A DNA stretch of 64,000 nt from Pelobacter seleniigenes DSM 18267. Its GTDB lineage: Bacteria > Desulfobacterota > Desulfuromonadia > Desulfuromonadales > Geopsychrobacteraceae. Positions 56,601-64,000 of the stretch are shown piece after piece. The translations under genes were made by a program, and so were the position numbers. Positions within the stretch are counted from its first letter, which is position 1. Each line of letters opens with the position of its first letter. Where the stretch lies: positions 480,855-544,854 of the forward strand of contig NZ_JOMG01000001.1 in the NCBI RefSeq assembly GCF_000711225.1, written 5' to 3'. Below the pieces are notes generated by a model. It was not told where the DNA came from, ran no database searches, and was given only the letters and a program-made list of their open reading frames with translations.

Positions 56601-57486
56601 GCAAGGCATCCGAAACAACGACATTGTCAAAGGCCTGGTCGAACGGATTGCTGGCGGTTACGGAAAACGTGACAACATCGCCGATGGTTGATGCCGAAGC
56701 ACTTGCGACCTTGCTTAAAACAGGAGCAGGGGATCGCAAGCTATAGGATGCGCCTTGGAAATTACCATTCCCAGTCCCAGCCCCCCCCAAGGGATCTCCC
56801 CAGGCATTAATAACAGTATCGTTATCAATCAGATTGAGCCCCAGGGTTCCGGTCTCCGAGCCACCGGTATTCGCCGTAACGATCCAACTCGTCCCGCTCC
56901 CGCTGATCGTGGTTAAACTGGCCCCCGTGGCACCGTCAGTCTCGACCAGGGCAAAATCATCCAGATCGACACCAGTCATAGCCTGACTGAATTCAACGGC
57001 CCAGGAGACGGATGTGTTGCTGGTGGTTGGATTGGAACTAGTCAGGCTGATCGCAACTACGCTCGGTGGTGCAATAACGAGCTGCCGAGTTACGGAATTA
57101 CTCTCGCCACTGGAACAAGAATCATTGCTGTAAGCGATAAACTCGACCGTATGGGTTCCCGAGTTCGCAGGAGCAGTGATAGCAAACTGTTCACTATAAG
57201 TTCCTGCTGAATTATGGTTGCTATGATTAACGCATTTCAATACCCCATCATCAATGTGCCAACTGCTGGATCGCCAGCGAACATTCCGATCAAACCATTC
57301 ATACGTTGACACAAAAAGTTCAGCGGTGACTACTGCAGACGGGTCTACCGTTAAAGTGCCGTCTGCATTCCCATCTAATTCAACAGCCGTTATCGTCCTA
57401 TCGGCCTCTGCCAACTGTGGCCATATAAAACATAGACAAAGCGTTAAGCAGTAAATGATCAGAAGCTGTGAACCTGGCAATCTCAC
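53668..57486 (-). CDS. mshQ: MshQ-like pilus-associated protein (DUF6701, LamG)
   Basis: A 1272-residue secreted protein. Signal peptide (1-28), Ig-like or DUF11 repeats (about 150-360), a LamG/concanavalin-like domain (about 365-600, AVTHFRMDETVGSW), then cysteine-rich segments and a DUF6701-type C-terminal region (about 610-1270) ending NPRLIYQRESVW. MshQ is the last gene of MSHA operons and is thought to be a pilus-tip adhesin or assembly factor. The start overlaps the mshP stop in ATGA. Confidence 0.85.
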   Translation of the reverse strand: MRLPGSQLLIIYCLTLCLCFIWPQLAEADRTITAVELDGNADGTLTVDPSAVVTAELFVSTYEWFDRNVRWRSSSWHIDDGVLKCVNHSNHNSAGTYSEQFAITAPANSGTHTVEFIAYSNDSCSSGESNSVTRQLVIAPPSVVAISLTSSNPTTSNTSVSWAVEFSQAMTGVDLDDFALVETDGATGASLTTISGSGTSWIVTANTGGSETGTLGLNLIDNDTVINAWGDPLGGAGTGNGNFQGASYSLRSPAPVLSKVASASASTIGDVVTFSVTASNPFDQAFDNVVVSDALPDGMTYVTHVASAGTVAISGQSLTWTISSLPAGASNTLTIAVELNKQGPLVNTATSPGSESASATVLVLASAVTHFRMDETVGSWTGTAGEVIDSGGTELHGRRRTSSYPTSTNIVDPDPTIASEHASVIGGFCNAASFDGNAIVEVGESALFDYTTQLSASAWIYPTAYPSGSGLYSILSNDVNYEFHLNSSGQLYWWWNSSTLTSATKIPLNQWTHVAITFDSSSGVRRQRIYINGVQDAKTNNWQGTLKSNPCNFYIGGDISTGATCNNIINERNFRGMIDEVKLYSFELSAEEVKADMMLGRSCSGTFDHIQIEHDGTASICAPERVTFRACMDSSCSALYPGSVTVGLNDDGWVGSNTFTFKGGIASYYLSRSSTGTVTLGTKSVTPTPSNSTRCDNGTSQSCSLDFEAASCDFDAVEPGAAPQTPIYTKLAGRSFDIDILALLGSTSINADYTGTVSVDLVDASESSCPTGNGLNTATDLSFSQADAGRKTVSFNYSPAARNVKVRALVGGSAPACSSDNFAIRPQSLDVTSNNATNLNLSGGAVIAAGAPFNLTATAVSGYDGTPQIDNTLLVGSPAAGVLAGTFSAASALTGVASGTEFSYTEVGHFGLDQYAVYDDSFTAVDQPGDCVSGFSNSLSSDRKYGCFFGSPEIPLVIGTSGFGRFVPARFNVNSNTPLLGSACNGVFTYLDQPFPFVTNPQWTVTALNRSGDTTLNYAGSYWHMNSGIGGRSYSDNSGSPAILAVATAGSGSWSGTADNDGVGILTLADEALVYSKPAAVTAPFNANVDLTLSADDLTDTDGVCYDPEGDSVCNSYTIAAIAGTEQRYGRLLLQNAYGPETLALTIPVRAEFFDGTAFVVNTADGCSAVDSANFALGNYQNNLADGETVIAGNGSLVNGLNDAAISLSAPGTGNDGSVDLTLDLSTATGAGLPWLQFDWNGDGTVNNPTCQATFGIYQGNPRLIYQRESVW

Positions 57487-57884
57487 GGATAGAACCCCAC
57501 CTTCATCTGCACAGTTCGAGATACATAATCCGGGGAGCCATATACCCCAGAGACAGCCTCCGCGGAAATGCGATAGACATTGTAGGGACCGATCGATCCC
57601 TCTGTGAATGCATTAACCTGACAGACAACCGCAACCTGAAAACCATTGATCGTCATTCCACCAGTACAACCGGCCCCCGTTGAAGCCCGTGCGGCGCCCC
57701 ATTCCAAGCCACTGCGTGCGGCCTGGTAGGCCCGCGCCTGCTGCAGGGCCATGACGCTGGTTGAACTCTGCACCCCGATGAGCCTGACCATGGCGGCACC
57801 AAGCAGCGCCAGCACCACCAGGATGAAGATAGCCTGGACCAGGGTAAAACCGGCCTGATTTTTTAGTGATCGATACATGTTCAT
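57483..57884 (-). CDS. mshP: MshP-like minor pilin
   Basis: A 133-residue protein with a type IV prepilin-like N-terminus, NQAGFTLVQAIFILVVLALL, but with Gln instead of Glu at mature position 5. MshP proteins commonly depart from that rule. Two cysteines in the mature part (GCTGG, VVCQV) may form a disulphide. Overlaps both mshO (4 bases) and mshQ (4 bases). Confidence 0.85.
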   Translation of the reverse strand: MNMYRSLKNQAGFTLVQAIFILVVLALLGAAMVRLIGVQSSTSVMALQQARAYQAARSGLEWGAARASTGAGCTGGMTINGFQVAVVCQVNAFTEGSIGPYNVYRISAEAVSGVYGSPDYVSRTVQMKVGFYP

Positions 57885-58684
57885 GGCACGTTCACCACAT
57901 GAACCTGATGCTGCAAGGTCAGGATTTCCTCATCCTCGCTCAGGGTTAACTGCAATGTCACCAGCCCGGCCCGCTGGCTGGCACCGGGATTGTAACTGAA
58001 GCTGCAAGCCGCGACATTGGCGGTCACCAGCGCCGGAACGACGCCGGGCGGGGTCGCCTGTGCAGCGTTGATTCCGTAATTGTCATAGCGATTCAACACA
58101 CCACCTTCGCAGGCATAGGTCACGGCCTGATCAACCACGAAAAATCGCTGATAGGGCGAACTGTGCTCGAATTGAAACCCCGGGCTCAGGACAACCTGTG
58201 TAGTGCTACTGCCCGCACCGATGATGGCCCGATTACCGGCAACAGCGGCATAGGCATTGGTGCTGCTGCCGGACGAAGAAACATTGTAAACAACTAGATA
58301 TTGCCCGCCCTTAGGCGTCACCGTCAGGTTTCCGAGTACGTCAAAGCTGGTATCTGCGGTGGTGAAATCAAGGATATCGCCCCCGGTCGTCGGGTCGGGA
58401 TAACGCCGATAGCGCCCGCCATCGACGGTATTCAGCATTTCAAGGTACTGCCCGGTAGCATCGATACGGATACTGTTGGGCAGCGCGGCCCGGATATCAC
58501 GCTGCATCCGGCGCAGGGCGGTATCGGCCTGATCAACCAGGCGGGTGCGTCGGCTAAGGTCCACATAGCCTGTGACCGGAGCGACAATCAATTGCCCGCC
58601 TAACGCCGCGAGAATGCCGATGATCACGATCACTACGATCAGTTCGATCAGGGTGAAGCCGGCTTGAGATGAAAGCCCCCCCAC
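57881..58684 (-). CDS. mshO: MshO-like prepilin with repeat-derived start
   Basis: A 267-residue prepilin: GFTLIELIVVIVIIGILAAL, then a pilin domain with a late cysteine pair. The frame stays open for 200 codons upstream, but that part is pure repeat DNA. GTG at 58684 is preceded by GGAGG six bases away, both lying in the inserted repeat, and would give a 9-residue leader MGGLSSQAG before the cut site. No other start lies between it and the cut site. Such a leader is short and lacks the usual positive charge. The original start appears to have been lost. Confidence 0.75.
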   Translation of the reverse strand: MGGLSSQAGFTLIELIVVIVIIGILAALGGQLIVAPVTGYVDLSRRTRLVDQADTALRRMQRDIRAALPNSIRIDATGQYLEMLNTVDGGRYRRYPDPTTGGDILDFTTADTSFDVLGNLTVTPKGGQYLVVYNVSSSGSSTNAYAAVAGNRAIIGAGSSTTQVVLSPGFQFEHSSPYQRFFVVDQAVTYACEGGVLNRYDNYGINAAQATPPGVVPALVTANVAACSFSYNPGASQRAGLVTLQLTLSEDEEILTLQHQVHVVNVP

Positions 58685-59143
58685 CCTAGCCCTCCCCCAC
58701 AAGGGAGGGAGGGAATTTTCTGATCCGAGGAAGCGACCGCAGCAATGCTCACCACCTTTTAACCGAGACAAATGACTCCTTCCCCCTTGATGGGGGAAGG
58801 TTGGGATGGGGGTGTTGGAAACAGGTTCGCAGCCTCCGACTCCCCCCTCCCTAGCCCTCCCCAACAAGGGAGGGAGGGAATTTTCTGATCCGAGGAAGCG
58901 ACCGCAGCAATGCTCACCACCTTTTAACCGAGACAAATGACTCCTTCCCCCTTGATGGGGGAAGGTTGGGATGGGGGTGTTGGAAACAGGTTCGCAGCCT
59001 CCGACTCCCCCCACCCTAGCCCTCCCCCACAAAGGGGGGAGGGAATTCTCTGATTCAGGGAAGCAACAGCTGCAACTCTCATCACCGTTTGACCGAGGCA
59101 CATAACTCCTTCCCCCTTGACGGGGGAAGGTCGGGATGGGGGT
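58676..59143. repeat. Three tandem copies of a 165-bp GC-rich repeat
   Basis: Three units with a period of 165 bases (58676, 58841, 59006). Each 138-base core starts CCCCCACCCTAGCCCTCCCC and ends with a hairpin TTCCCCCTTGATGGGGGAA then GGTTGGGATGGGGGT, so the core ends are inverted copies. A 27-base spacer joins units 1 to 2 and 2 to 3. Units 1 and 2 are almost identical, unit 3 more diverged. Related fragments: 59664-59766 and 42149-42183. Confidence 0.85.
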
Positions 59144-59234
59144 GATGGAACCACGCTCACGACTATTTGCAGAGACAGCCACCCCTACATTGCCCTCTTT
59201 CGCTGAACAGGGCATCGGATATTCCCGTGAGTGT

Positions 59235-59582
59235 TTATTCCATTGCGTCATCGTCAATACTCGTAAAAATTGCTTCGACCACGGTTTCAACAGATGTCAG
59301 CACCTGATGGTTCCAAAAACGCAAGACCTGAAAACCCTGTTCTTCAAGCCAACGCGTTCGAATTTTGTCTTTTTCACGGTTTTCTTGATGCTGACCACCG
59401 TCAATTTCAATGATCAGCTTGTGAGCTGGGCAACAAAAATCGACAATATAAGGACCAATGACCATTTGCCGCCGAAAACGCTGATCCTTGATTTGCCGAT
59501 TTCGCACTAACCACCATAGTTTGCGTTCGGCAGCGGTCATGTCTTTGCGCAATGCACGCGCATTTTTGGTTAATATCTTCAC
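59235..59582 (-). CDS. DUF559 endonuclease-domain protein
   Basis: A 115-residue protein of the DUF559 family, related to very-short-patch (Vsr-like) endonucleases. Typical segments: MTAAERKLWWLVRNRQI, RRQMVIGPYIVDF, HKLIIEIDGGQH and VLRFWNHQVL, with the acidic residues of a PD-(D/E)xK-like site. GTG start with GGAGG seven bases upstream. It lies inside the MSHA operon between mshD and mshO, bounded on both sides by the GC-rich repeats; it is not a pilus gene and is probably a later insertion. Function unproven. Confidence 0.85.
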   Translation of the reverse strand: MKILTKNARALRKDMTAAERKLWWLVRNRQIKDQRFRRQMVIGPYIVDFCCPAHKLIIEIDGGQHQENREKDKIRTRWLEEQGFQVLRFWNHQVLTSVETVVEAIFTSIDDDAME

Positions 59583-59663
59583 CGGTCCCCCTCCGGATCA
59601 GGTCCTCTCCTGGTAAAAAAAAAGAGGCGCTTATCTTTTTATCCTTGATGCTGTCACCAGCAC

Positions 59664-59766
59664 CCCCCACCCATTCCCTGGGCCAGGTGGCAATAAACAT
59701 CCCGGTATATCCTGCAAATGACGCATACTCCTTCCCCCTCAATGGGGGAAGGTCGGGATGGGGGTG
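59664..59766. repeat. Diverged copy of the GC-rich repeat
   Basis: About 100 bases that start CCCCCCACCC and end CCTTCCCCCTCAATGGGGGA then GGTCGGGATGGGGGT, the same two ends as the array at 58676-59143, with a different middle. Lies upstream of DUF559, just before the 3' end of mshD. Confidence 0.6.
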
Positions 59767-59779
59767 ATTTTCCCCACCC

Positions 59780-60244
59780 TCAATAATCCGTCCGGAAACC
59801 GCTCAAGGTCAGACTCTCCCCGGCCGGATCAGTAACAGTCACATCGATTCGCAGCCCGGCAACCGTGCTTCCAGCCGGACCAAAATTTGTCGCCTGCACA
59901 GTAACCACGACCGAATATCCTCCCAGCCCGGCGATAAGGTTGTTATTCTGATCCCTGGCACCAACATCATTAAGGCCGTTATAATCAGTCACATCATCAA
60001 ACAGAGCACGCCCCGCTTCCACACCTCCATCCGGATCGACATAACTTTTCAGTGAGATTTCTTCCAGATACGATTCGGCGATCGCGATGGACTGGCGTCT
60101 TAGTACCGGATCGGCGGAATGGCGGGTGGTAAGCGTGATCACGGAAAGAATACCAGCCAGAGCAACCGAGATGACCACCATGGCGACAATCAATTCGATC
60201 AGGGTGAAGCCCAGGTTATTCTTTGACGGGTTGATATAGATCAT
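59780..60244 (-). CDS. mshD: MshD-like prepilin
   Basis: A 154-residue type IV prepilin with a short leader (MIYINPSKNNLG) and the segment FTLIELIVAMVVISVALAG, with Glu5. The C-terminus has a predicted beta-rich domain without cysteines. It overlaps mshC in ATGA. In typical operons MshO would follow at once, but here a DUF559 gene and repeats intervene over about 1.1 kb. Confidence 0.88.
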   Translation of the reverse strand: MIYINPSKNNLGFTLIELIVAMVVISVALAGILSVITLTTRHSADPVLRRQSIAIAESYLEEISLKSYVDPDGGVEAGRALFDDVTDYNGLNDVGARDQNNNLIAGLGGYSVVVTVQATNFGPAGSTVAGLRIDVTVTDPAGESLTLSGFRTDY

Positions 60245-60720
60245 AGCTCGTTCACATAACCGGTTGCCGCAATCACGGAAAAAGACAGGTCTCCGACCGT
60301 GATCGCTCCCCCAAACGAACTGCGCCCCATGGCATCAAAAGTAAAAGTTTCTGCTGGGTCCAAGACGATCGGGCTGAAATTACCGGTGGACACCGGGTGG
60401 GCTGTTGAGATATCCGCATAATCCCCGCTGGTACAGCCATCTTCATGCTGCTGGATGGCATAGGTGCTGGCCGTAAGCACCACCTGGGTGGGGCAACCAC
60501 TGGCTACAGCCAGCTTTTGAGCATACCGCACCGCCCCGACAACTTCGTCGTAGGCGGCGCGGGTCTGGTAGTCATTCAGGTTGAAAAATTTTGGAATGGC
60601 AATAGCAGCAAGAATACCGAGAAGAAGAAGAACAGCTATTAACTCAACCAAGGTAAAAGCTGCATTGCTTCTCAGGGAAGAGCGTAGAGGTTCCCTGCTA
60701 TCACAAACTTTGAATAACAT
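60241..60720 (-). CDS. mshC: MshC-like prepilin
   Basis: A 159-residue prepilin from the ATG at 60720: leader with SLRSNAA then FTLVELIAVLLLLGILAAI. The residue before the cut site is Ala rather than Gly, unusual but accepted by some prepilin peptidases. Cys pair GCPTQV and DGCTSGD in the mature domain. The frame extends to 60879 without extra pilin features. Overlaps mshD by 4 bases. Confidence 0.85.
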   Translation of the reverse strand: MLFKVCDSREPLRSSLRSNAAFTLVELIAVLLLLGILAAIAIPKFFNLNDYQTRAAYDEVVGAVRYAQKLAVASGCPTQVVLTASTYAIQQHEDGCTSGDYADISTAHPVSTGNFSPIVLDPAETFTFDAMGRSSFGGAITVGDLSFSVIAATGYVNEL

Positions 60721-60740
60721 TTTCGTGCCCAATACGGCAT

Positions 60741-60769
60741 TGCTTCCCCATTCGGGGAATGGGGAAGCA
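60741..60769 (-). promoter_or_regulatory. Hairpin between mshA and mshC
   Basis: TGCTTCCCCATTC and GAATGGGGAAGCA form a perfect 13-base stem with a 3-base loop, 15 bases after the mshA stop. No T-run. It may protect the mshA message so that the major pilin exceeds the minor ones. Confidence 0.6.
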
Positions 60770-60784
60770 GCTTCAACTGTTGAA

Positions 60785-61165
60785 TCAATCGTTTGTTCGG
60801 ATAGCTGTAAAGGTTGCAGTGTTAGTAGTAGAAGTTTGAGTAACAGTACAATCAGCCGTAGAACCAGCACCGGCACCAATTGCAGCAGCGGTCACAGTAT
60901 ATCCATTAGGAATACCACCTTCCATTACAGTCCCGATATCATCACAATTATCCACTGCGTCGCCTTTAGCTCCAGACGATACGATATATGCTGCATAATT
61001 CAGAGACATCGCAGAGGACATACCGCCAATGACCCCACTTAATGCAGCAGTATTTGCCTCATCTCTCATGTCAATGAATTTCGGTACCGCCACTGCCGCC
61101 AGAATTCCCAGAATAACAATAACCACGACCAGCTCAATCAGGGTAAAACCATTTTGGTTTCTCAT
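60785..61165 (-). CDS. mshA: Major MSHA-type pilin MshA
   Basis: A 126-residue prepilin, ATG at 61165 (MRNQNG) with GGAGAGG upstream. Cut site after Gly6, then FTLIELVVVIVILGILAAVA with Glu5; a Cys pair (NCDDIG and ADCTV) typical of the major pilin. It is the shortest pilin here and is followed by a hairpin, fitting high expression. Surface filament subunit of the MSHA pilus (adhesion, surface attachment). The longer frame to 61261 is not used. Confidence 0.9.
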   Translation of the reverse strand: MRNQNGFTLIELVVVIVILGILAAVAVPKFIDMRDEANTAALSGVIGGMSSAMSLNYAAYIVSSGAKGDAVDNCDDIGTVMEGGIPNGYTVTAAAIGAGAGSTADCTVTQTSTTNTATFTAIRTND

Positions 61166-61226
61166 TTTCCTCTCCTTGTTGTTTGATTCATTCTTAAAAT
61201 TGATAGTTTGTTGGCTAAAAACATTT

Positions 61227-61760
61227 TCAGCCCCAGGGATTGAGCCAGCGATAGGGCTCAAGCGCCTGTAGGGTCAGTCCGGATAAATAGCTTGTTTTGA
61301 CACCTCCCTGTAGCTTTTCGGAATACACCGGGGAAATTTTAAATCTTGCCCGCGCCCGCCCCTCGAGCGCGGTCTCAAAATAAAGCTGGTTTCTGACCAG
61401 GTAAACCAGGGTCTGCGCTGCCGGGTCAAAATACCAAGAGCCTGGCTCGATGTCTGCCTGCTTGCTGCGTGACACCACCCCCAGGTAGTTGACGGGTGTT
61501 TCCGCCAGCAATTCCATGGGATTGGAGCCAATCAACTGTTTCAGGCCAGCCATGTCGCCACGGACATAATAATCCGCAACCTGAAGGCTGATAGCACTGC
61601 GCATGACCCCGATATCGTGAGTCATGGAGGCACGCTCCACGTCGACAAGCAGCTTGTAGTAACGGTTCAGGGCAAAAACGGCCAGGATGCTTATAATGGA
61701 GACAACCACAGCCAGTTCCAGCAGGGTGAAACCGCGTTGGGATAGAACTTTTTTGCCCAT
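61227..61760 (-). CDS. MSHA prepilin-like protein (MshF/MshB position)
   Basis: A 177-residue prepilin-like protein: MGKKVLSQRG then FTLLELAVVVSIISILAVFA, with Glu5. The mature part is long and lacks cysteines. It lies between mshG and mshA, where other operons have mshF or mshB; I cannot tell which. Stop at 61227, 61 bases before the mshA start. Confidence 0.8.
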   Translation of the reverse strand: MGKKVLSQRGFTLLELAVVVSIISILAVFALNRYYKLLVDVERASMTHDIGVMRSAISLQVADYYVRGDMAGLKQLIGSNPMELLAETPVNYLGVVSRSKQADIEPGSWYFDPAAQTLVYLVRNQLYFETALEGRARARFKISPVYSEKLQGGVKTSYLSGLTLQALEPYRWLNPWG

Positions 61761-61809
61761 AAAATTAATCTTTATTCATTTCATCGAATTAATCAACAGT
61801 TTTTTCTAA

Positions 61810-63033
61810 TCACCTGGCAATGCTGGCCAGATTCCACATGGGCAGGAAAACGCCCAGCGCCAGCACCAGCACCATGCCGCCGATGATCACGATCAGGATC
61901 GGTTCGATGGCGCTGGATAAATTTTTGAGATCGTAATCGACCTCGCGTTCGTAAAAATCCGCGACGTCCTCCAGCATGGTATCCACCGAGCCCGATTCTT
62001 CACCGACCGCGAGCATCTGCAGCACCAGCGGCGTGAACATGCCGGTCTGGGTAGCGCTGCGGGTCAGGGTGTCCCCCCGTTCGATACCGGTGCGGATCGC
62101 TTCGATCTTCTCCCCGACATAGCTGTTGTTGACGGCCCGGGCGGTAAACCCGAGGGCCTGGGAGAGCGGGATACCGGCGGTATAGCTCATATTGAACCCG
62201 CGCGAGAATCGCACCAGAGTCGAGCGAAGGATAATATCCCCGACCAGGGGGATCTTCAACTTGTAACGATCCCAGGTATAACGCCCCTTTTCGGTTTTGA
62301 CCCACTGCCGGACCAAAATAACAACGGCCATGGCGACAAGCGCCAGTACATACCAGTAATTGAGCATGAAGGCAGACAGCCCGAGCAGAATCCTGGTCGG
62401 CAGCGGCAACTCTGCACCGGCACTGGCAAAAACCTTTTGAAAGGCCGGGATCACAAACAGGCTGATAAAGAGCACCGCGCAGACAATGGCCACAATCACA
62501 AAGGTCGGGTAACGCAACGCGGCTTTGACCCGATTGATGGTCTCTTTTTCCCGCTCGAAATAAGCGGCCAGCTGCTTAAAGACATCATCCAGCTTACCGG
62601 TGGCTTCACCGACCTGGACCATCCGGCACAGCAGCGGAGGAAACACCCGGGTGTTGCGGCTGAACGCCCCGGACAGCTCCATCCCCCCTTCCAAATCTTC
62701 GGCGACCTGACCAAGGGCTTCGCCAAGGGTCGGGTTGCGGGCCGTTTCGACCAGCCCGCGGATAGCGCGAATCAGCGGCACCCCCGAGGAACTGAGGGTA
62801 TACATCTGGCGGCAGAACAGGATCAGGTCATCCAGGCCGACCTTCCCTTTGCGCCGCGCCCGCAGATAACCCGCCAGGGAGAACGCCTGTTTCTGCTTGG
62901 TCTCGACAATACTGATGGGAATCGCCTGGCTGCTTTGCAACTGCCCGGCCAGGGCTTCGGCGGAAAAGGCCTCGGTGACCCCTTCGACCAGGTTCCCGTC
63001 AGCATCTCTGACTTTATAGCGATAATGCGGCAT
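61810..63033 (-). CDS. mshG: MshG, type II/IV secretion platform protein (GspF family)
   Basis: A 407-residue GspF/PilC family inner-membrane protein with two GspF domains (about 70-195 and 275-395). Three or four membrane segments, including ILIVIIGGMVLVLALGVFLP near the C-terminus, and the repeats MVQVGEATGKLDDV and MLAVGEESGSVDTM in the two domains. It forms the platform of the pilus machine above the MshE ATPase, encoded 11 bases upstream. Confidence 0.9.
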   Translation of the reverse strand: MPHYRYKVRDADGNLVEGVTEAFSAEALAGQLQSSQAIPISIVETKQKQAFSLAGYLRARRKGKVGLDDLILFCRQMYTLSSSGVPLIRAIRGLVETARNPTLGEALGQVAEDLEGGMELSGAFSRNTRVFPPLLCRMVQVGEATGKLDDVFKQLAAYFEREKETINRVKAALRYPTFVIVAIVCAVLFISLFVIPAFQKVFASAGAELPLPTRILLGLSAFMLNYWYVLALVAMAVVILVRQWVKTEKGRYTWDRYKLKIPLVGDIILRSTLVRFSRGFNMSYTAGIPLSQALGFTARAVNNSYVGEKIEAIRTGIERGDTLTRSATQTGMFTPLVLQMLAVGEESGSVDTMLEDVADFYEREVDYDLKNLSSAIEPILIVIIGGMVLVLALGVFLPMWNLASIAR

Positions 63034-63044
63034 CGCGGCTCCTG

Positions 63045-64000
63045 CTAACCCACATGGTCCGGCTCAAGGGCCGGATCGGTCGCCACGTCATCGTCCAGAT
63101 CCATGAGAGTCAGACTTTCATCGAGCTGGCCGGCGATGCGCAGCACCTCGTCTACACTGGTTACCCCCTGCACCGCCAGTTGCAAAGCGCTGTCGGCCAG
63201 GCTGACGAAGTTTGGCAACTGTTGGGCCGTCCTGGCGAAATCGGCGCTGTCGTTGCGGCGCAGGGCATCGGCCAGTTCGAAATTGATTTCGAGCAGTTCG
63301 AAAATCCCGATCCGGCCGCTGTAACCGGTATTATTGCAGGACGGACACCCTCGCCCTTTGCGAAACACCGTCCCTGCGGGGATCGTAACGCGGCCCTGGT
63401 AGGAATCGAGCCAGCTGTGCGAGCCCGGATCAAGCTCAGTTGCACTATCACAGCCGCTGCAGATCCGCCGCACCAGCCGCTGCGCCAGCACCGCCCGCAG
63501 GGAGCTGGCCACGACATAGCCTTCCGCACCCATCTCGATCAGGCGCAGGGCGGTACTGATGGAATCGTTGGTGTGCAAAGTCGATAGCACCAGGTGCCCG
63601 GTCATGGCCGCGCGCAGGGCGATGTCACTGGTTTCCTTATCGCGCATCTCACCGACCATGACGATATCCGGGTCCTGGCGCAATCCGGCGCGCAGCACCC
63701 GGGCAAAATCGAGACCGATCTTGGGATGAACCTGCACCTGATTGATGCGCGGCAGCCGGTATTCGACCGGGTCTTCGACCGTGATGATCTTCTTTTCGTG
63801 ATTATTGAGCTCGTTCAACGCTCCGTACAGGGTCGTGGTCTTCCCGCTCCCGGTCGGTCCGGTAACCAGCACCAGCCCGTGTGGCTGATGCAGCTGACGA
63901 CGAAACCGCTTGAGCAGGGTCGAGCCCATGCCGACCTGTTCCAGGTGAAGAATCCCGCTCGATTGATCAAGCAGACGCATGACCACGGACTCGCCGTACT
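63045..64000 (-). CDS. mshE: MshE, pilus extension ATPase (C-terminal part)
   Basis: The C-terminal 318 residues of a GspE/PilB family ATPase; the frame continues past the window edge. Walker A is GPTGSGKTTTLYG, Walker B region MVGEMRDKETSDIAL, His box STLHTNDS, and a tetracysteine zinc site (CSGC and CPSC). MshE in Vibrio binds c-di-GMP through an N-terminal domain that is not in the window. The C-terminus has an extra acidic tail ending DPALEPDHVG. Confidence 0.9.
   Translation of the reverse strand, partial: YGESVVMRLLDQSSGILHLEQVGMGSTLLKRFRRQLHQPHGLVLVTGPTGSGKTTTLYGALNELNNHEKKIITVEDPVEYRLPRINQVQVHPKIGLDFARVLRAGLRQDPDIVMVGEMRDKETSDIALRAAMTGHLVLSTLHTNDSISTALRLIEMGAEGYVVASSLRAVLAQRLVRRICSGCDSATELDPGSHSWLDSYQGRVTIPAGTVFRKGRGCPSCNNTGYSGRIGIFELLEINFELADALRRNDSADFARTAQQLPNFVSLADSALQLAVQGVTSVDEVLRIAGQLDESLTLMDLDDDVATDPALEPDHVG

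Noticed and set aside
58676-59143. Possible CRISPR array
   Set aside because: Units are 165 bases with long inverted core ends, not short repeats with unique spacers; no cas genes.
58685-59290. N-terminal extension of the mshO frame (200 codons)
   Set aside because: Consists of repeat DNA read through without stops; it has no protein family features and would place the prepilin cut site far inside the chain.

Overview
This window reads as a chromosomal segment of a Desulfuromonadales-type bacterium (Geobacter, Desulfuromonas or Pelobacter relatives, Desulfobacterota). The assignment rests on gene content: two acetyl-CoA hydrolase/transferase-family genes of the kind that run the acetate-oxidising TCA cycle in Geobacter, the phoH-pgpH-ybeY-corC-lnt chain, a HEAT/HD-GYP pair, MinCDE, a TRAP uptake set and an MSHA-type pilus operon. 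No species can be named from sequence alone. All six-frame evidence was read by eye; no database search was run.

Layout. 1-5.4 kb, minus strand: phoH, pgpH, ybeY, corC and the 5' part of lnt. 5.5-10.7 kb, plus strand: a HEAT-repeat protein coupled to an HD-GYP phosphodiesterase, then ettA. 11-18.6 kb: a fused 5-oxoprolinase/hydantoinase (minus), a DctPQM TRAP transporter (plus) and a MarR-like regulator (minus), probably one uptake-and-hydrolysis unit. 18.8-20.9 kb: minCDE. 21.1-26.2 kb: a MerR regulator with a separate 61-residue copy of its effector domain, an LpoB/TPR-lipoprotein pair and rlmKL. 26.3-31.2 kb: an M16C peptidase, tRNA-Pro(TGG) with an rtT-like downstream repeat, and a coupled HAD / small ORF / DUF6485 chain. 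31.3-37.8 kb: a divergent AhpD-like/TetR pair with two operators, mlaA-mlaC, an MnmM-like methyltransferase, a TerB-like protein, fluC-DUF190 and bamD. 38-42 kb: tandem CoA-transferase paralogues. 42.2-52.6 kb, minus strand: a porin and a two-partner secretion locus whose tpsB is in one tight operon with exbB, exbD and tonB, and which is flanked by two ModA-like periplasmic proteins. 53.6-64 kb, minus strand: an MSHA pilus operon (mshE, mshG, a prepilin, mshA, mshC, mshD, mshO, mshP, mshQ) interrupted by a DUF559 gene and GC-rich repeats.

The most unusual content is: (1) the TPS-ExbBD-TonB-ModA locus, which looks like an energised secretion or surface-capture system not matched by the textbook TPS layout; (2) a 175-bp MITE-like element in two complete copies, each with its own 7-bp target duplication, a conserved subterminal hairpin with a compensatory change, and mostly silent differences in one open frame; (3) a tRNA-Pro 3'-end duplication with a 195-bp period resembling the E. 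coli tyrT/rtT arrangement; (4) an mshO gene whose ribosome-binding site and start codon appear to be supplied by an inserted repeat.
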